IMG/VR virus record: IMGVR_UViG_3300032087_000758
Coordinates: 1 to 21,156 of that record
DNA from: a virus
Length of the DNA stretch: 21,156 nt
Reading direction: 5' to 3' (one strand)
The translations under genes and the position numbers were made by a program. Below, piece after piece: positions 5,816 to 13,783 of the stretch. Below the pieces are notes generated by a model. The model saw only the letters and a program-made list of their open reading frames with translations. It did not search any database and was not told where the DNA came from. Position 1 is the first letter of the stretch. Every line of letters begins with the position of its first letter.

Positions 5816-6624
5816 GCGAAGAGGCAATCCAAGATACAGGATCTCAAGAAGCTGCACCAGAAGCTGTTGTAGCAGAGGCTGCACCAGTTAGTTTTTTAGA
5901 AAGCTTACCAGAAGAGTTGCGCAATGAACCGAGCTTGCGAACTTTTACAGATCCAGGCGCACTAGCCAAAAGCTATGTTAATGCACAGCGCATGATTGGC
6001 GCTGACAAGATAGCAATACCTAGTAAGTCTGCTACACCGGACGAGTGGCGAGAACTTTACACAAAGCTTGGCGCACCAACAGATGTTGCTGGCTATGAGT
6101 TTGGGGATGATGCGCCACTTGCGGATGAGTACATGAACTCTTTTAGGCAACATGCTCTAAACGCTGGATTAAATGCAACTCAAGCTAATGAGATGATGAC
6201 GTTTATTCGTAGCACGGTAGACGGTGTAAACCAAGGATATGAGAAAAGTGCTGAAGAAGCTCGTTACGCATCAGAACAAGAGTTGCGTGAAGAGTTTGGT
6301 CAAGCGTTTGATCAGAGGTTAGAGATGGCTCAATTGGCTGCTCGTGACCTTTTGGGAAGCACAGAGATATTTGACGAGATCCAATTATCTGATGGTCGTA
6401 TGTTGGGGGATCACCCAGCGATTGTAAAGATGTTTTCTAACCTGGCTGCACAGATTGGAGAAGATAATTTGGCAGGTGAAACAACTGAACTTGTAATGAC
6501 CCCAGAAGAAGCTTCACGTCAAATTGCAGAGATGACTAGACGAGACGGCCCTTATTGGGATAGAATGCACCCAGAGCATGACACATATATACAAGAAGTG
6601 TTACGGCTCCGAGAGTATACATAG
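5812..6624 (+). CDS. Scaffolding protein
   Basis: A 270-residue protein that would line the inside of the prohead and leave before or during packaging. The first 27 residues are acidic and Ala-rich. Then comes the podovirus scaffold pattern FLESLPEELRNEPSL...LAKSYVNAQRMIGADKIAIPS...EWRELYTKLGAP...YEF (about residues 28-97). The middle is helical and charged, and the C terminus has the familiar GPYWDRMHPEHDTYIQEVLRL. AAGGAA lies about seven bases before ATG 5812. It stands directly before the capsid gene, as expected, separated by a 127-base leader. Confidence 0.88.
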   Translation: MSEEAIQDTGSQEAAPEAVVAEAAPVSFLESLPEELRNEPSLRTFTDPGALAKSYVNAQRMIGADKIAIPSKSATPDEWRELYTKLGAPTDVAGYEFGDDAPLADEYMNSFRQHALNAGLNATQANEMMTFIRSTVDGVNQGYEKSAEEARYASEQELREEFGQAFDQRLEMAQLAARDLLGSTEIFDEIQLSDGRMLGDHPAIVKMFSNLAAQIGEDNLAGETTELVMTPEEASRQIAEMTRRDGPYWDRMHPEHDTYIQEVLRLREYT

Positions 6625-6751
6625 TGGATAACCGCAAGGCCCACTAGCAAGCTTGTGATCAAGCGGAGTAGCTACCCTAAGTAGCAGCAAGGCCTCGTAA
6701 GAGATAACCAAGCGCAGCAACCTTAAATTGAAACAGAAGTAGGAGAGACAA
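6625..6751 (+). promoter_or_regulatory. Structured non-coding leader of the major capsid gene
   Basis: 127 bases without a useful reading frame, in a module where neighbouring genes overlap. Seen: hairpin GCTTG-TGAT-CAAGC (6651-6664), hairpin GCTAC-CCTAA-GTAGC (6671-6685), GCAAGGCC twice (6634-6641 and 6687-6694) and GATAACC twice (6627-6633 and 6703-6709), arranged in mirror order around the hairpins. AGGAG at 6741-6745 is the capsid ribosome binding site, six bases before ATG 6752. No T-tract terminator and no clear -35/-10 pair. It may raise or stabilise capsid mRNA, mark a processing site, or hold a phage-specific promoter. Confidence 0.55.
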
Positions 6752-7612
6752 ATGTCTACCCAAATTACTACAGCTTTTGTTAACCAGTTTAGCGCCAATG
6801 TCCAAATGCTATCACAGCAGATGGGTTCTTTGCTGCGTAATGCAGTGGATACAGAAAGCGTTAACGGTGAGAAAGCTTTCTTTGACCAAGTAGGAGAAGC
6901 TGCGGCTGTCCTACGTACATCGCGTCATGCGGATACACCTTTGGTGGAAACACCACACAGTAGACGTATGGTAACAATGTCAGACTATGAGTATGCTGAT
7001 TTGATTGATGATCAAGACAAAGTACGTTTACTTGTAGATCCAACATCAACTTACAGCCGTGCTGCTGCTGCTGCTATGGGCCGCGCAATGGATGATGTTA
7101 TCATCACTGCTGCTCTTGGTACAGCGCAAACAGGCAAAGACGGTTCAACATCAACAGCGCTACCATCAGCGCAAAAAATTGCTGTTGCATCATCTGGTTT
7201 AACAATTGCTAAGTTGGTAAGCGCAAAAGAGATACTAGACAGTGGAAACGTAGATCCTTCGATCCCACGTCACATTGTTTGTTCTCCAAAGCAAATCTCT
7301 GACTTGTTAAACAATACAACTGTAACAAGTGCTGACTATAACACTGTGAAAGCTTTGGCGATGGGAGAAATCAATACATTTGTTGGTTTCAACTTTATCG
7401 TATCTAACCGTCTAAACACAGACGGTTCTGGAGATCGTCAAGTTATTGCGTTTGCACAGGACGGCATTAAGCTTGCTGTTGGCAAAGAGCCAGCTGCACG
7501 TATTGATGAACGTGCTGATAAATCATACGCAACACAAGTGTACTATTGTCAGTCAGTCGGTGCGACAAGGATGGAAGAGTCCAAAATTGTCGAAATCGCA
7601 TGTTCTGAATAA
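6752..7612 (+). CDS. Major capsid protein
   Basis: A 286-residue HK97-fold-type capsid protein of the podovirus phage-capsid family that includes BPP-1. Typical features: MSTQITTAFVNQFSANVQML at the N terminus, a basic/acidic loop with RTSRHADTPLVETPHSRRMV (about residues 55-74), DYEYADLIDDQDKVRLLVDPTSTY, an Ala-rich spine-like helix (SRAAAAAMGRAMDDVIITA), FVGFNFIVSNRL, and a C-terminal strand ending KSYATQVYYCQSVGATRMEESKIVEI. No N-terminal delta domain or protease gene is seen, which fits the use of a separate scaffold. It has its own leader and a strong AGGAG site, as expected for the most abundant virion protein. Confidence 0.93.
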   Translation: MSTQITTAFVNQFSANVQMLSQQMGSLLRNAVDTESVNGEKAFFDQVGEAAAVLRTSRHADTPLVETPHSRRMVTMSDYEYADLIDDQDKVRLLVDPTSTYSRAAAAAMGRAMDDVIITAALGTAQTGKDGSTSTALPSAQKIAVASSGLTIAKLVSAKEILDSGNVDPSIPRHIVCSPKQISDLLNNTTVTSADYNTVKALAMGEINTFVGFNFIVSNRLNTDGSGDRQVIAFAQDGIKLAVGKEPAARIDERADKSYATQVYYCQSVGATRMEESKIVEIACSE

Positions 7613-7624
7613 GGAGACTGATTA

Positions 7625-8086
7625 ATGGCTACTGTTTATTCAACACAACGCACTAACTCACGAGCTACTCCAGCCGTGATGAACAAGGCAAATGAGCTGG
7701 GCGGCCGTGTCCGTGTTGCTCATGGCACATACGAAGCATCTTCATTAGCGTCTGGTGACGTAATTGAAATGTTTGTTTTACCAGATGGCGCACGTTTGCT
7801 TGAAGGGTCATTAGCGTATGACGCTCTTGGCGGTTCAACAACATTGTCAGTTGGTTATGCTGCACACACAAACGCTGCTGGTACTGCTGTATCTGCATCT
7901 GCTGCTGCATACAAAGCTGCTGCTTCAACAGCAACTGCTGGTAAAGTAGATGTTTTAGCTACTTTGGCTCTAGGCTCTGGCTCAGAGACAGACACAAACG
8001 AAGATGGTGTTGCAATTACTGCAACTATGGGCGGTGCTGCTGGTACAGGCACTATCGAGCTAACCATCAAGTATGTGGTTGACTAA
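7625..8086 (+). CDS. Probable capsid cement (decoration) protein, Bbp16-like
   Basis: A 153-residue protein rich in Ala, Thr and Gly and predicted beta-rich. It has a pattern I associate with proteins directly after podovirus capsid genes: NELGGRVRVAHGTYEASSLASGDVIEMFVLPDGARLLEGSLAYDALG at the N-terminal side and a closing strand GTIELTIKYVVD. In BPP-1 the corresponding protein (Bbp16) is a jelly-roll-like cement that staples capsid subunits. AAGGAG at 7611-7616, eight bases upstream, overlaps the capsid stop, so both are on one mRNA that ends at the next terminator. The role is inferred from position and pattern. Confidence 0.75.
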   Translation: MATVYSTQRTNSRATPAVMNKANELGGRVRVAHGTYEASSLASGDVIEMFVLPDGARLLEGSLAYDALGGSTTLSVGYAAHTNAAGTAVSASAAAYKAAASTATAGKVDVLATLALGSGSETDTNEDGVAITATMGGAAGTGTIELTIKYVVD

Positions 8087-8093
8087 TTAGGTT

Positions 8094-8118
8094 GGGGCGG
8101 TTCGCCGCCCCTTCTTTT
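8094..8118 (+). terminator. Strong intrinsic terminator after the capsid-cement genes
   Basis: GGGGCGG (8094-8100), TTCG loop (8101-8104), CCGCCCC (8105-8111), then TTCTTTT (8112-8118). Seven perfect, all-GC pairs directly after the cement gene's stop. Its position after the capsid genes and before the tail genes matches terminator T-phi of T7. It would leave capsid mRNA more abundant than tail and ejection mRNA. Confidence 0.93.
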
Positions 8119-8133
8119 ACAGGATAGGTTAAA

Positions 8134-8739
8134 ATGGCTAGTACAGTTGATATTGCAAACTTTGCGCTAAACAATTTAGGCGCTTCTAATATTTCTACAT
8201 TAGACGAAAACAGTAAGGCGGCACGAGTTGTTAATCAACGATACGAGTCGGTAAGAGATGCAGTGTTTCGAGCGCATCCTTGGAACTGTTTAATTAATCG
8301 TGCAGATTTAGCGCAAGAAACTGAAACGCCGACTTTTGGTTATGCATATCAATATGCGTTACCAACAGATCCATTTTGTTTACGTGTGCTAGAATTTAGC
8401 AACGGAAGCTTATCGTACCCACAAGATAATATTACTAACAACACTGGTGGTCCGGTGTTTGTTATAGAAGGCCGTAAACTTCTTACGGATGAAGGAACAG
8501 CTAAGATCAAATATATTGGGCGAGTTACTGATACAGAGCAGTATGACGCAAGTTTGGTGGAGGCGTTGGCGGCTAGATTGGCTGCTGAGATATGCTATGC
8601 GATTACAGGCTCTACAAGCATGGTACAAATACAGACCTCTCTGTATGAAGCAAAGATAAACGAAGCACGATTTAACGATGCAACAGAGGGCGCAACGCAA
8701 CGCCTAGAGGCAAGTGACTTTATTGAAAGCAGGTTCTAA
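8134..8739 (+). CDS. Tail adaptor / tail tubular protein A (gp11-like)
   Basis: A 201-residue protein that would form the ring between portal and tail nozzle. The N terminus DIANFALNNLGASNISTLDE and the following YESVRDAVFRAHPWNCLINRADL are typical of the gp11/gp4-type adaptor family, as is the helical C-terminal part (VEALAARLAAEICYAITGS...YEAKINEARFNDATEG). Length is close to T7 gp11 (196). TAGG at 8125-8128 and AGGA at 8121-8124 precede ATG 8134. It follows the terminator by 15 bases, so it depends on readthrough or an unrecognised promoter. It overlaps the next gene by one base. Confidence 0.88.
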   Translation: MASTVDIANFALNNLGASNISTLDENSKAARVVNQRYESVRDAVFRAHPWNCLINRADLAQETETPTFGYAYQYALPTDPFCLRVLEFSNGSLSYPQDNITNNTGGPVFVIEGRKLLTDEGTAKIKYIGRVTDTEQYDASLVEALAARLAAEICYAITGSTSMVQIQTSLYEAKINEARFNDATEGATQRLEASDFIESRF

Positions 8740-10748
8740 TGGCACGTTCAGCACCAGCGTTTAGCTCGTTTACAGCAGGTGAGATTAGCCCAAGGCTAGA
8801 AGGGCGTACCAATATAGAAAAGTATCGTGAAGGTTTGTCAGACCTTACGAACATGGTTGTTATGCCTCATGGTGGTGTGACACGTAGACCAGGCACAGAA
8901 TTTTTAGGTGAAGTTCTTGATAGCTCTACAACAGCAAGATTAATACCTTTTCAGTTTAAAACATCAGATACTTACATACTTGAGTTTAGTGAATATGAAA
9001 TGCGTGTATTTCGCAATGATTTGCAAGTATTAGACGCAACGACTCGAACTATAACAAATGTTACGCAAGCAGACCCAGTTGTTGTTACAACTAGTGGCTC
9101 TCATGGTTTTGTCCAAGGCCAAGAAATATATATAGATGGTATAGTTGGCATGACAGAACTAAATAACCGTAATTATATTGTGAGAGCCATACCTAGTTCT
9201 ACATCTTTTTATTTACAAGATTTGTTTGGCAACGACATAGATAGTACCTCTTTTACTGCATATACATCAGGAGGCACCGCAAATAGAATATATGAAGAAA
9301 CAACACCATATCCTGAGTCATCTTTAGAAGGTTTAAGGTTCGCTCAATCTGCGGACACAATGTATATTGTTCATCCAAATCATGAGATTAGAACTCTTAC
9401 AAGAACAGATCATAATGCTTGGACGTTTAGCACCTTATCAATAACAGGAACTCCAAGCCCAAGTTTAACAGGAGCAAATAACAGGCCTAGCGTTGTTTCA
9501 TTTTTTGAGCAGCGATTAGTTTTTGGCAATACAAACAATAACCCTCAAACATTATGGTTTAGTAAAAACGGTGACTATACTAATTTTACTGTCGGCACGG
9601 CTGATGACGATGCTTTAATTTATACAATCGCGTCAAACCAGGTAAATGCTATTCGGTATTTATCAGCAACAAGAGTATTAACAGTTGGCACTTCTGGCGG
9701 TGAGTATGTATTAACATCAACAAATGATGGGCCTGTAACGCCTACAACAACACTTATTCGTAAGTATTCTAATTACGGTACGGCTTCTATTGAGCCTGTG
9801 CAGGTTGCAGATGTTACTTTGTTTGTTCAGCGCGGTAATAGAAAGATAAGAGAATTTAAATTTGTGGGTGATGTAAATACTGGAGGGTATTCTGCACCTG
9901 ATATGACGATACTTGCCGAACACATAACGAATGGTGGCATAAAGCAGATGGCGTATCAGCAAGAACCTGACAGTGTTGTTTGGTGTTTAAGAAATGATGG
10001 AACTTTACTTGGTTTAACATATAGGCGTGAAGAAGAGGTTGTTGCTTGGCATAAGCACGTTATTGGTGGCACATTTAATAGTGGGCAAGCTGTTGTTGAA
10101 AGTATTGCTACTTTGCCAACTGATACAGGTGAAGATGAATTATTTATGATTGTTAAAAGAACAATAAGAAACGTTACTAAAAGATATGTTGAAAAATTAA
10201 AATTGTTTGATTTTGGCGATGATGCAACATCTGCTTTTTTTGTTGACAGTGGTTTGTCATATAGTGGAAGTGCTACGACTACATTATCAGGTTTACACCA
10301 TTTAGAAGGGGAAACTCTACAAGTTCTTGGCAATGGTGCAAGCCACCCAGATGAAACGGTAAGCGGCGGCGGCATAACATTAGACTACTCATCAACAACT
10401 GCTGCTGTTGGTTTTGGTTTTGATAGCTCTATGCAGACTTTGCGGATCGAGTCCGGATCTGTAGACGGAACAAGCCAAGGCAAGCCAAAGCGTGTGCATG
10501 GTATTACTGTTCGATTTTATGAAACTGTTGGTGCCGAAGTTGGTAATGACAGCGGAGAAGTAGATAGAATATTCTTTAGAGACAGCTCAATGGCTACAGA
10601 TACTGCTGTACCTATGTTTACTGGCGATAAAGAGATTGAGTTCCCTGGTGGCTTTGATGATGATGATCGTGTATATATAAAACAGGGTCAGCCTTTGCCG
10701 CTAACCGTTCTTGCGTTCTACCCACGCATGAATACATTTGATAAGTGA
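8739..10748 (+). CDS. Tail tube / nozzle protein (tail tubular protein B-like) with FCCH-like insertion
   Basis: A 669-residue tail protein. The start MARSAPAFSSFTAGEISPRLEGR...KYREGLSDLTNMVVMPHGGVTRRPGTEFLGE (residues 1-57) is the hallmark of a widespread podovirus tail family. Residues about 104-184 (ITNVTQADPVVVTTSG...GQEIYIDGIVGMTELNNRNY...AYTSGGTAN) form an inserted repeat unit resembling the FCCH domain of ubiquitin-activating enzyme E1, common as an exposed module in phage tail proteins. The rest is beta-rich, with propeller-like segments (FFEQRLVFGNTNNNPQTLWFS). It probably forms the lower tail nozzle to which fibres attach, by analogy with T7 gp12 (794 residues); the assignment to a tail protein is firm, the exact equivalence less so. 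Confidence 0.85.
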   Translation: MARSAPAFSSFTAGEISPRLEGRTNIEKYREGLSDLTNMVVMPHGGVTRRPGTEFLGEVLDSSTTARLIPFQFKTSDTYILEFSEYEMRVFRNDLQVLDATTRTITNVTQADPVVVTTSGSHGFVQGQEIYIDGIVGMTELNNRNYIVRAIPSSTSFYLQDLFGNDIDSTSFTAYTSGGTANRIYEETTPYPESSLEGLRFAQSADTMYIVHPNHEIRTLTRTDHNAWTFSTLSITGTPSPSLTGANNRPSVVSFFEQRLVFGNTNNNPQTLWFSKNGDYTNFTVGTADDDALIYTIASNQVNAIRYLSATRVLTVGTSGGEYVLTSTNDGPVTPTTTLIRKYSNYGTASIEPVQVADVTLFVQRGNRKIREFKFVGDVNTGGYSAPDMTILAEHITNGGIKQMAYQQEPDSVVWCLRNDGTLLGLTYRREEEVVAWHKHVIGGTFNSGQAVVESIATLPTDTGEDELFMIVKRTIRNVTKRYVEKLKLFDFGDDATSAFFVDSGLSYSGSATTTLSGLHHLEGETLQVLGNGASHPDETVSGGGITLDYSSTTAAVGFGFDSSMQTLRIESGSVDGTSQGKPKRVHGITVRFYETVGAEVGNDSGEVDRIFFRDSSMATDTAVPMFTGDKEIEFPGGFDDDDRVYIKQGQPLPLTVLAFYPRMNTFDK

Positions 10749-10757
10749 GTTTAAGTA

Positions 10758-11318
10758 ATGTGTAATCCTTTAGCGCTTATATCAACTGGAGTACAGGTCG
10801 TAGGGGCTATAAGTAGTAAAAAAGCAGCAGATAAGGCTGCGGCTGCGGCTCAAAGGGCTGGTGACTTTAACGCATCCATCATAGAGCGTGACATTGATTT
10901 GTTTGAGCGTCAGCGCGGTATTATGAATGCACAGTTTGCTATTGATAGTGAAAGAGCCGCAAGTGCATTTGAAAACCAAGTGCAAGGTACACTTAGAGCA
11001 AGCACAGGATATGCAGGGTTTGATATGAGCCAAGGGACACCAATGGCTGTTCTTAGGCAGAACGCTCGTGAGTTTGATTATGAGCAGTCCGTCAATAAGT
11101 TTAACAACGAAATTGCAAACCTACAGATTAGTGATGCACAAGAAGAGGCTAGGCTTAATGCAGAGCTTTCTCGCATGGAGGGCGGCATGGCTGCTGCTAG
11201 TGCTAGGGCTTCCGGTACTGCTGCATTAATATCTGGGTTTGGTGGTGCTGCAAAAACAGCTTATGAAACAGGTCTATTTAGTAGTAATGAAAACGTTAGC
11301 GGTGGCGGTGGAAAATGA
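10758..11318 (+). CDS. Internal virion protein, gp14-like
   Basis: A 186-residue protein that would be carried inside the head and ejected to help form the channel in the outer membrane. The start MCNPLALISTGVQVVGAISSKKAADKAAAAAQ is typical: Met-Cys, a short hydrophobic segment (about residues 4-19), then an Ala-rich helix, as in T7 gp14 (196 residues). The middle has STGYAGFDMSQGTPMAVLRQNAREFDYE, another common element of this group. A glycine-rich C terminus (SGGGGK) ends it. The gap before it is nine bases, with only a weak ribosome binding site, suggesting coupling to the tail gene. It overlaps the next gene by four bases. Confidence 0.85.
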   Translation: MCNPLALISTGVQVVGAISSKKAADKAAAAAQRAGDFNASIIERDIDLFERQRGIMNAQFAIDSERAASAFENQVQGTLRASTGYAGFDMSQGTPMAVLRQNAREFDYEQSVNKFNNEIANLQISDAQEEARLNAELSRMEGGMAAASARASGTAALISGFGGAAKTAYETGLFSSNENVSGGGGK

Positions 11319-13783
11319 AGATACCAGTATATACAGCACAAGCAAGCGTAACTAGAGAAGCCCCAGGCAGACAGATAAGGGCTAGACAGTCACCAAGCGC
11401 TATGGCGCAAGCTGAGTTAGATAAGTCAAAGCCAATGCAAGCTGCTTTACAGGCAGCAGGTGATTATGCTCAAACAAGATATAAGATACAAACTGAAAAC
11501 AATCTCAATGAAGCTTTACTTGATGCACAGGAGGCTTTGCGTGAAAGACGTAAAGAGTTAGAAAAAGATCCTGACTATAACAATATTCTGGATGGTGATA
11601 ATCCTATTTGGAATAGAGAAACAGATCAGCTCAAAAGAGAGCTGCTTAAAAAGGTAGGTAAAGACAGATATGCCTTGCAGCAGTTTAACAGTCGATTTGG
11701 AAATCTTGAGCTGCAAAACAGATTTGCTTTGCGAGATGCTGTTGATCAAAGGGTTCAGATAGCAGCAGAGCAAAACCGTGCTAGAAAGTTAAACGATGCA
11801 GAAGATCAAATAGCAAACAGCTTAGATCTTTCCCAAATAAGCTTTGTTCTTAAAGATGTTATTCAAGATACGCAGAAGCTTGCACAGATTAGAGCTGGCA
11901 ACCTAGATGTCTTGACTAAGCAGCAAAAAGAAATGATTAAACGTGCTGCTTATAGGGCATTAGAAAAGAACGCTGATAATGCTCCTAGCGGCATTGCTTT
12001 TATTGATGAGATTAGAGTAGCGCTGCGTGATGGTGTGTCTGCTGACTCTCTTGACCCTAGAGGAGAGGGCAAGACTTCTCTTAGCTCCAATGAAGCTGCT
12101 TACGTGTATGGATTGATGCAAATGCTAGATCCAACAGATCAGGCGCAGGTATTGAAGTCTGTTGGGGGAACGCAAAGCTTTATTGAGGGGCCAAGTCTAG
12201 CAGAGCAAAACGCAAGAAAAGTAGCAGAAAGTTTTTCATCTCAGCTATCAGACCAAATGACTGTTCGTATTGGTCAGGTATCTGAAGGTAATGTGCAATC
12301 AAATGAGCAGATGAATGAACTTGCAAATCAAATTGCTAGCACCTCTCAGTTTTTAAACAATGAAGAACGTGTAAAGTTAGAAAAAGAATATTCTGATTTG
12401 TCATACCTTAATGATCTTACAAGAGAGCTTGGCATCAAAGCAAACCTTGGGAAAGGTAGCGCAACAAACATTTCTGCTATTAAGGAGCAGTTTAAAAAGG
12501 GAATAAAAGGGCAAGGTCTTGACGGAATAGACACAGAGCTAGAAGAAAAAGCTTTTTCTTTAGTAGAGCAATTCGAAAGTAATCTTATACAAGCAATGTC
12601 TGTTGAGGGCGATCCTATAGGTTTCGCTCAGTCGGTTAAGATGGACGGTGTAAATATCAAGCCAGTAGATCTTTCTGTGCAAGCAGTGGAGCAAGGAACA
12701 AGTGGAATACAGGATAGAATAAACTCTGGTAGGATTATACAAAGTTTGAATGATTTGGACTTTGTTCCTGTTTTGTCAAAATCTGAGGCAAGTCAGATTG
12801 TTGCAAATATAAACAGTCAAGAGGTTTCTGGTGTAGATGCTTCTTTTGCATATTTAAAATCTATCATTGAGCAGCTTGGCCCTGAAAACAGTGGTTTAGT
12901 TTTAGAAAATTTACGGCGTGAAGGATTAGACAAAGCATATATTCAAGCTGCGTATATGGATGATGCCACAGTCGCTGGCGATTTATTGTCAATTAAAAAT
13001 CTTTCTGTTGAAGAACTTAAAAAAGGGCAGCCAACTTCTGTAACGTCTGGGGTTACAGGTATAGCGCAAACAATAGTAAACTTACCAAAAGTACAAAACT
13101 ATAATGCTGCTTTACTTGCTGGTGGTGATGGGGCAGCGACAAAAAGATTATTTAACGAACAATATGAAATGGTTGAAAAGCTTTCTCTTTATTACACTTC
13201 ACGAGGCATGAATGTTACTGATGCTGTTGAAAAAGCTGTAGAAAGTATTTTTGTTGGCGAAATTAATATTACAAAAAATCAACAATACATAGTGCCAAAA
13301 GGCATAGACAACAAAAAGATAGAAGATGCAGCGCAAGAAATTTTAAGTAGTGACATTCTTAAAAGATTTAATCTTGCCCCATTATCAGCTCCCAATCTTG
13401 ATTTATTAGAAGAGTCGGAAGTAAGTGAAGCTTCTTTAAGGACTACAGGCATGTGGCTAAACAACGGTACTGGCGATGGTCTTATTCTTCATTACAATCT
13501 TAATGGCACATTTATCCCAGCGCTTATTATGGGAGATGATCCAGCAATGCCTGGACAAGCTCTTGAAATAAAATTTAAAGACTTAGAAAACATGGATTTT
13601 ACAAAGTTAAGAGACTCCAAGTTTGCGTTAACGCCAAGAGGGCTATCAAGATTTGCAACAGGTTTTAAGATACAAAGTGGGCCTGTTTATACTGGCACTG
13701 GTTATGGCGCAATGGGTGTAGCTCCTGTTGGAGCTGAAATGCCAGGGCTTGATGATGAGTTTAAGCAGAAAGAAGGTAACTAA
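11315..13783 (+). CDS. Internal virion protein, gp15-like
   Basis: An 822-residue, mostly helical, highly charged protein without membrane segments or enzyme motifs that I can see. Position and size fit T7 gp15 (747 residues), which forms the middle, periplasm-spanning part of the ejectosome. The N terminus (PVYTAQASVTREAPGRQIRA) and the Ala/Gln-rich first helices, followed by a long stretch of helical hairpins with EALRERRKELEKDPDY and QQFNSRFGNLELQNRFALRDAV, are usual for this group. Start ATG 11315 overlaps the previous stop (ATGA). Identification rests mainly on order between gp14-like and gp16-like genes. Confidence 0.75.
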   Translation: MKIPVYTAQASVTREAPGRQIRARQSPSAMAQAELDKSKPMQAALQAAGDYAQTRYKIQTENNLNEALLDAQEALRERRKELEKDPDYNNILDGDNPIWNRETDQLKRELLKKVGKDRYALQQFNSRFGNLELQNRFALRDAVDQRVQIAAEQNRARKLNDAEDQIANSLDLSQISFVLKDVIQDTQKLAQIRAGNLDVLTKQQKEMIKRAAYRALEKNADNAPSGIAFIDEIRVALRDGVSADSLDPRGEGKTSLSSNEAAYVYGLMQMLDPTDQAQVLKSVGGTQSFIEGPSLAEQNARKVAESFSSQLSDQMTVRIGQVSEGNVQSNEQMNELANQIASTSQFLNNEERVKLEKEYSDLSYLNDLTRELGIKANLGKGSATNISAIKEQFKKGIKGQGLDGIDTELEEKAFSLVEQFESNLIQAMSVEGDPIGFAQSVKMDGVNIKPVDLSVQAVEQGTSGIQDRINSGRIIQSLNDLDFVPVLSKSEASQIVANINSQEVSGVDASFAYLKSIIEQLGPENSGLVLENLRREGLDKAYIQAAYMDDATVAGDLLSIKNLSVEELKKGQPTSVTSGVTGIAQTIVNLPKVQNYNAALLAGGDGAATKRLFNEQYEMVEKLSLYYTSRGMNVTDAVEKAVESIFVGEINITKNQQYIVPKGIDNKKIEDAAQEILSSDILKRFNLAPLSAPNLDLLEESEVSEASLRTTGMWLNNGTGDGLILHYNLNGTFIPALIMGDDPAMPGQALEIKFKDLENMDFTKLRDSKFALTPRGLSRFATGFKIQSGPVYTGTGYGAMGVAPVGAEMPGLDDEFKQKEGN

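Noticed and set aside
9956-10375. Minus-strand 139-codon frame inside the tail nozzle gene
   Set aside because: Fully inside a recognised tail gene, no ribosome binding site or family pattern.
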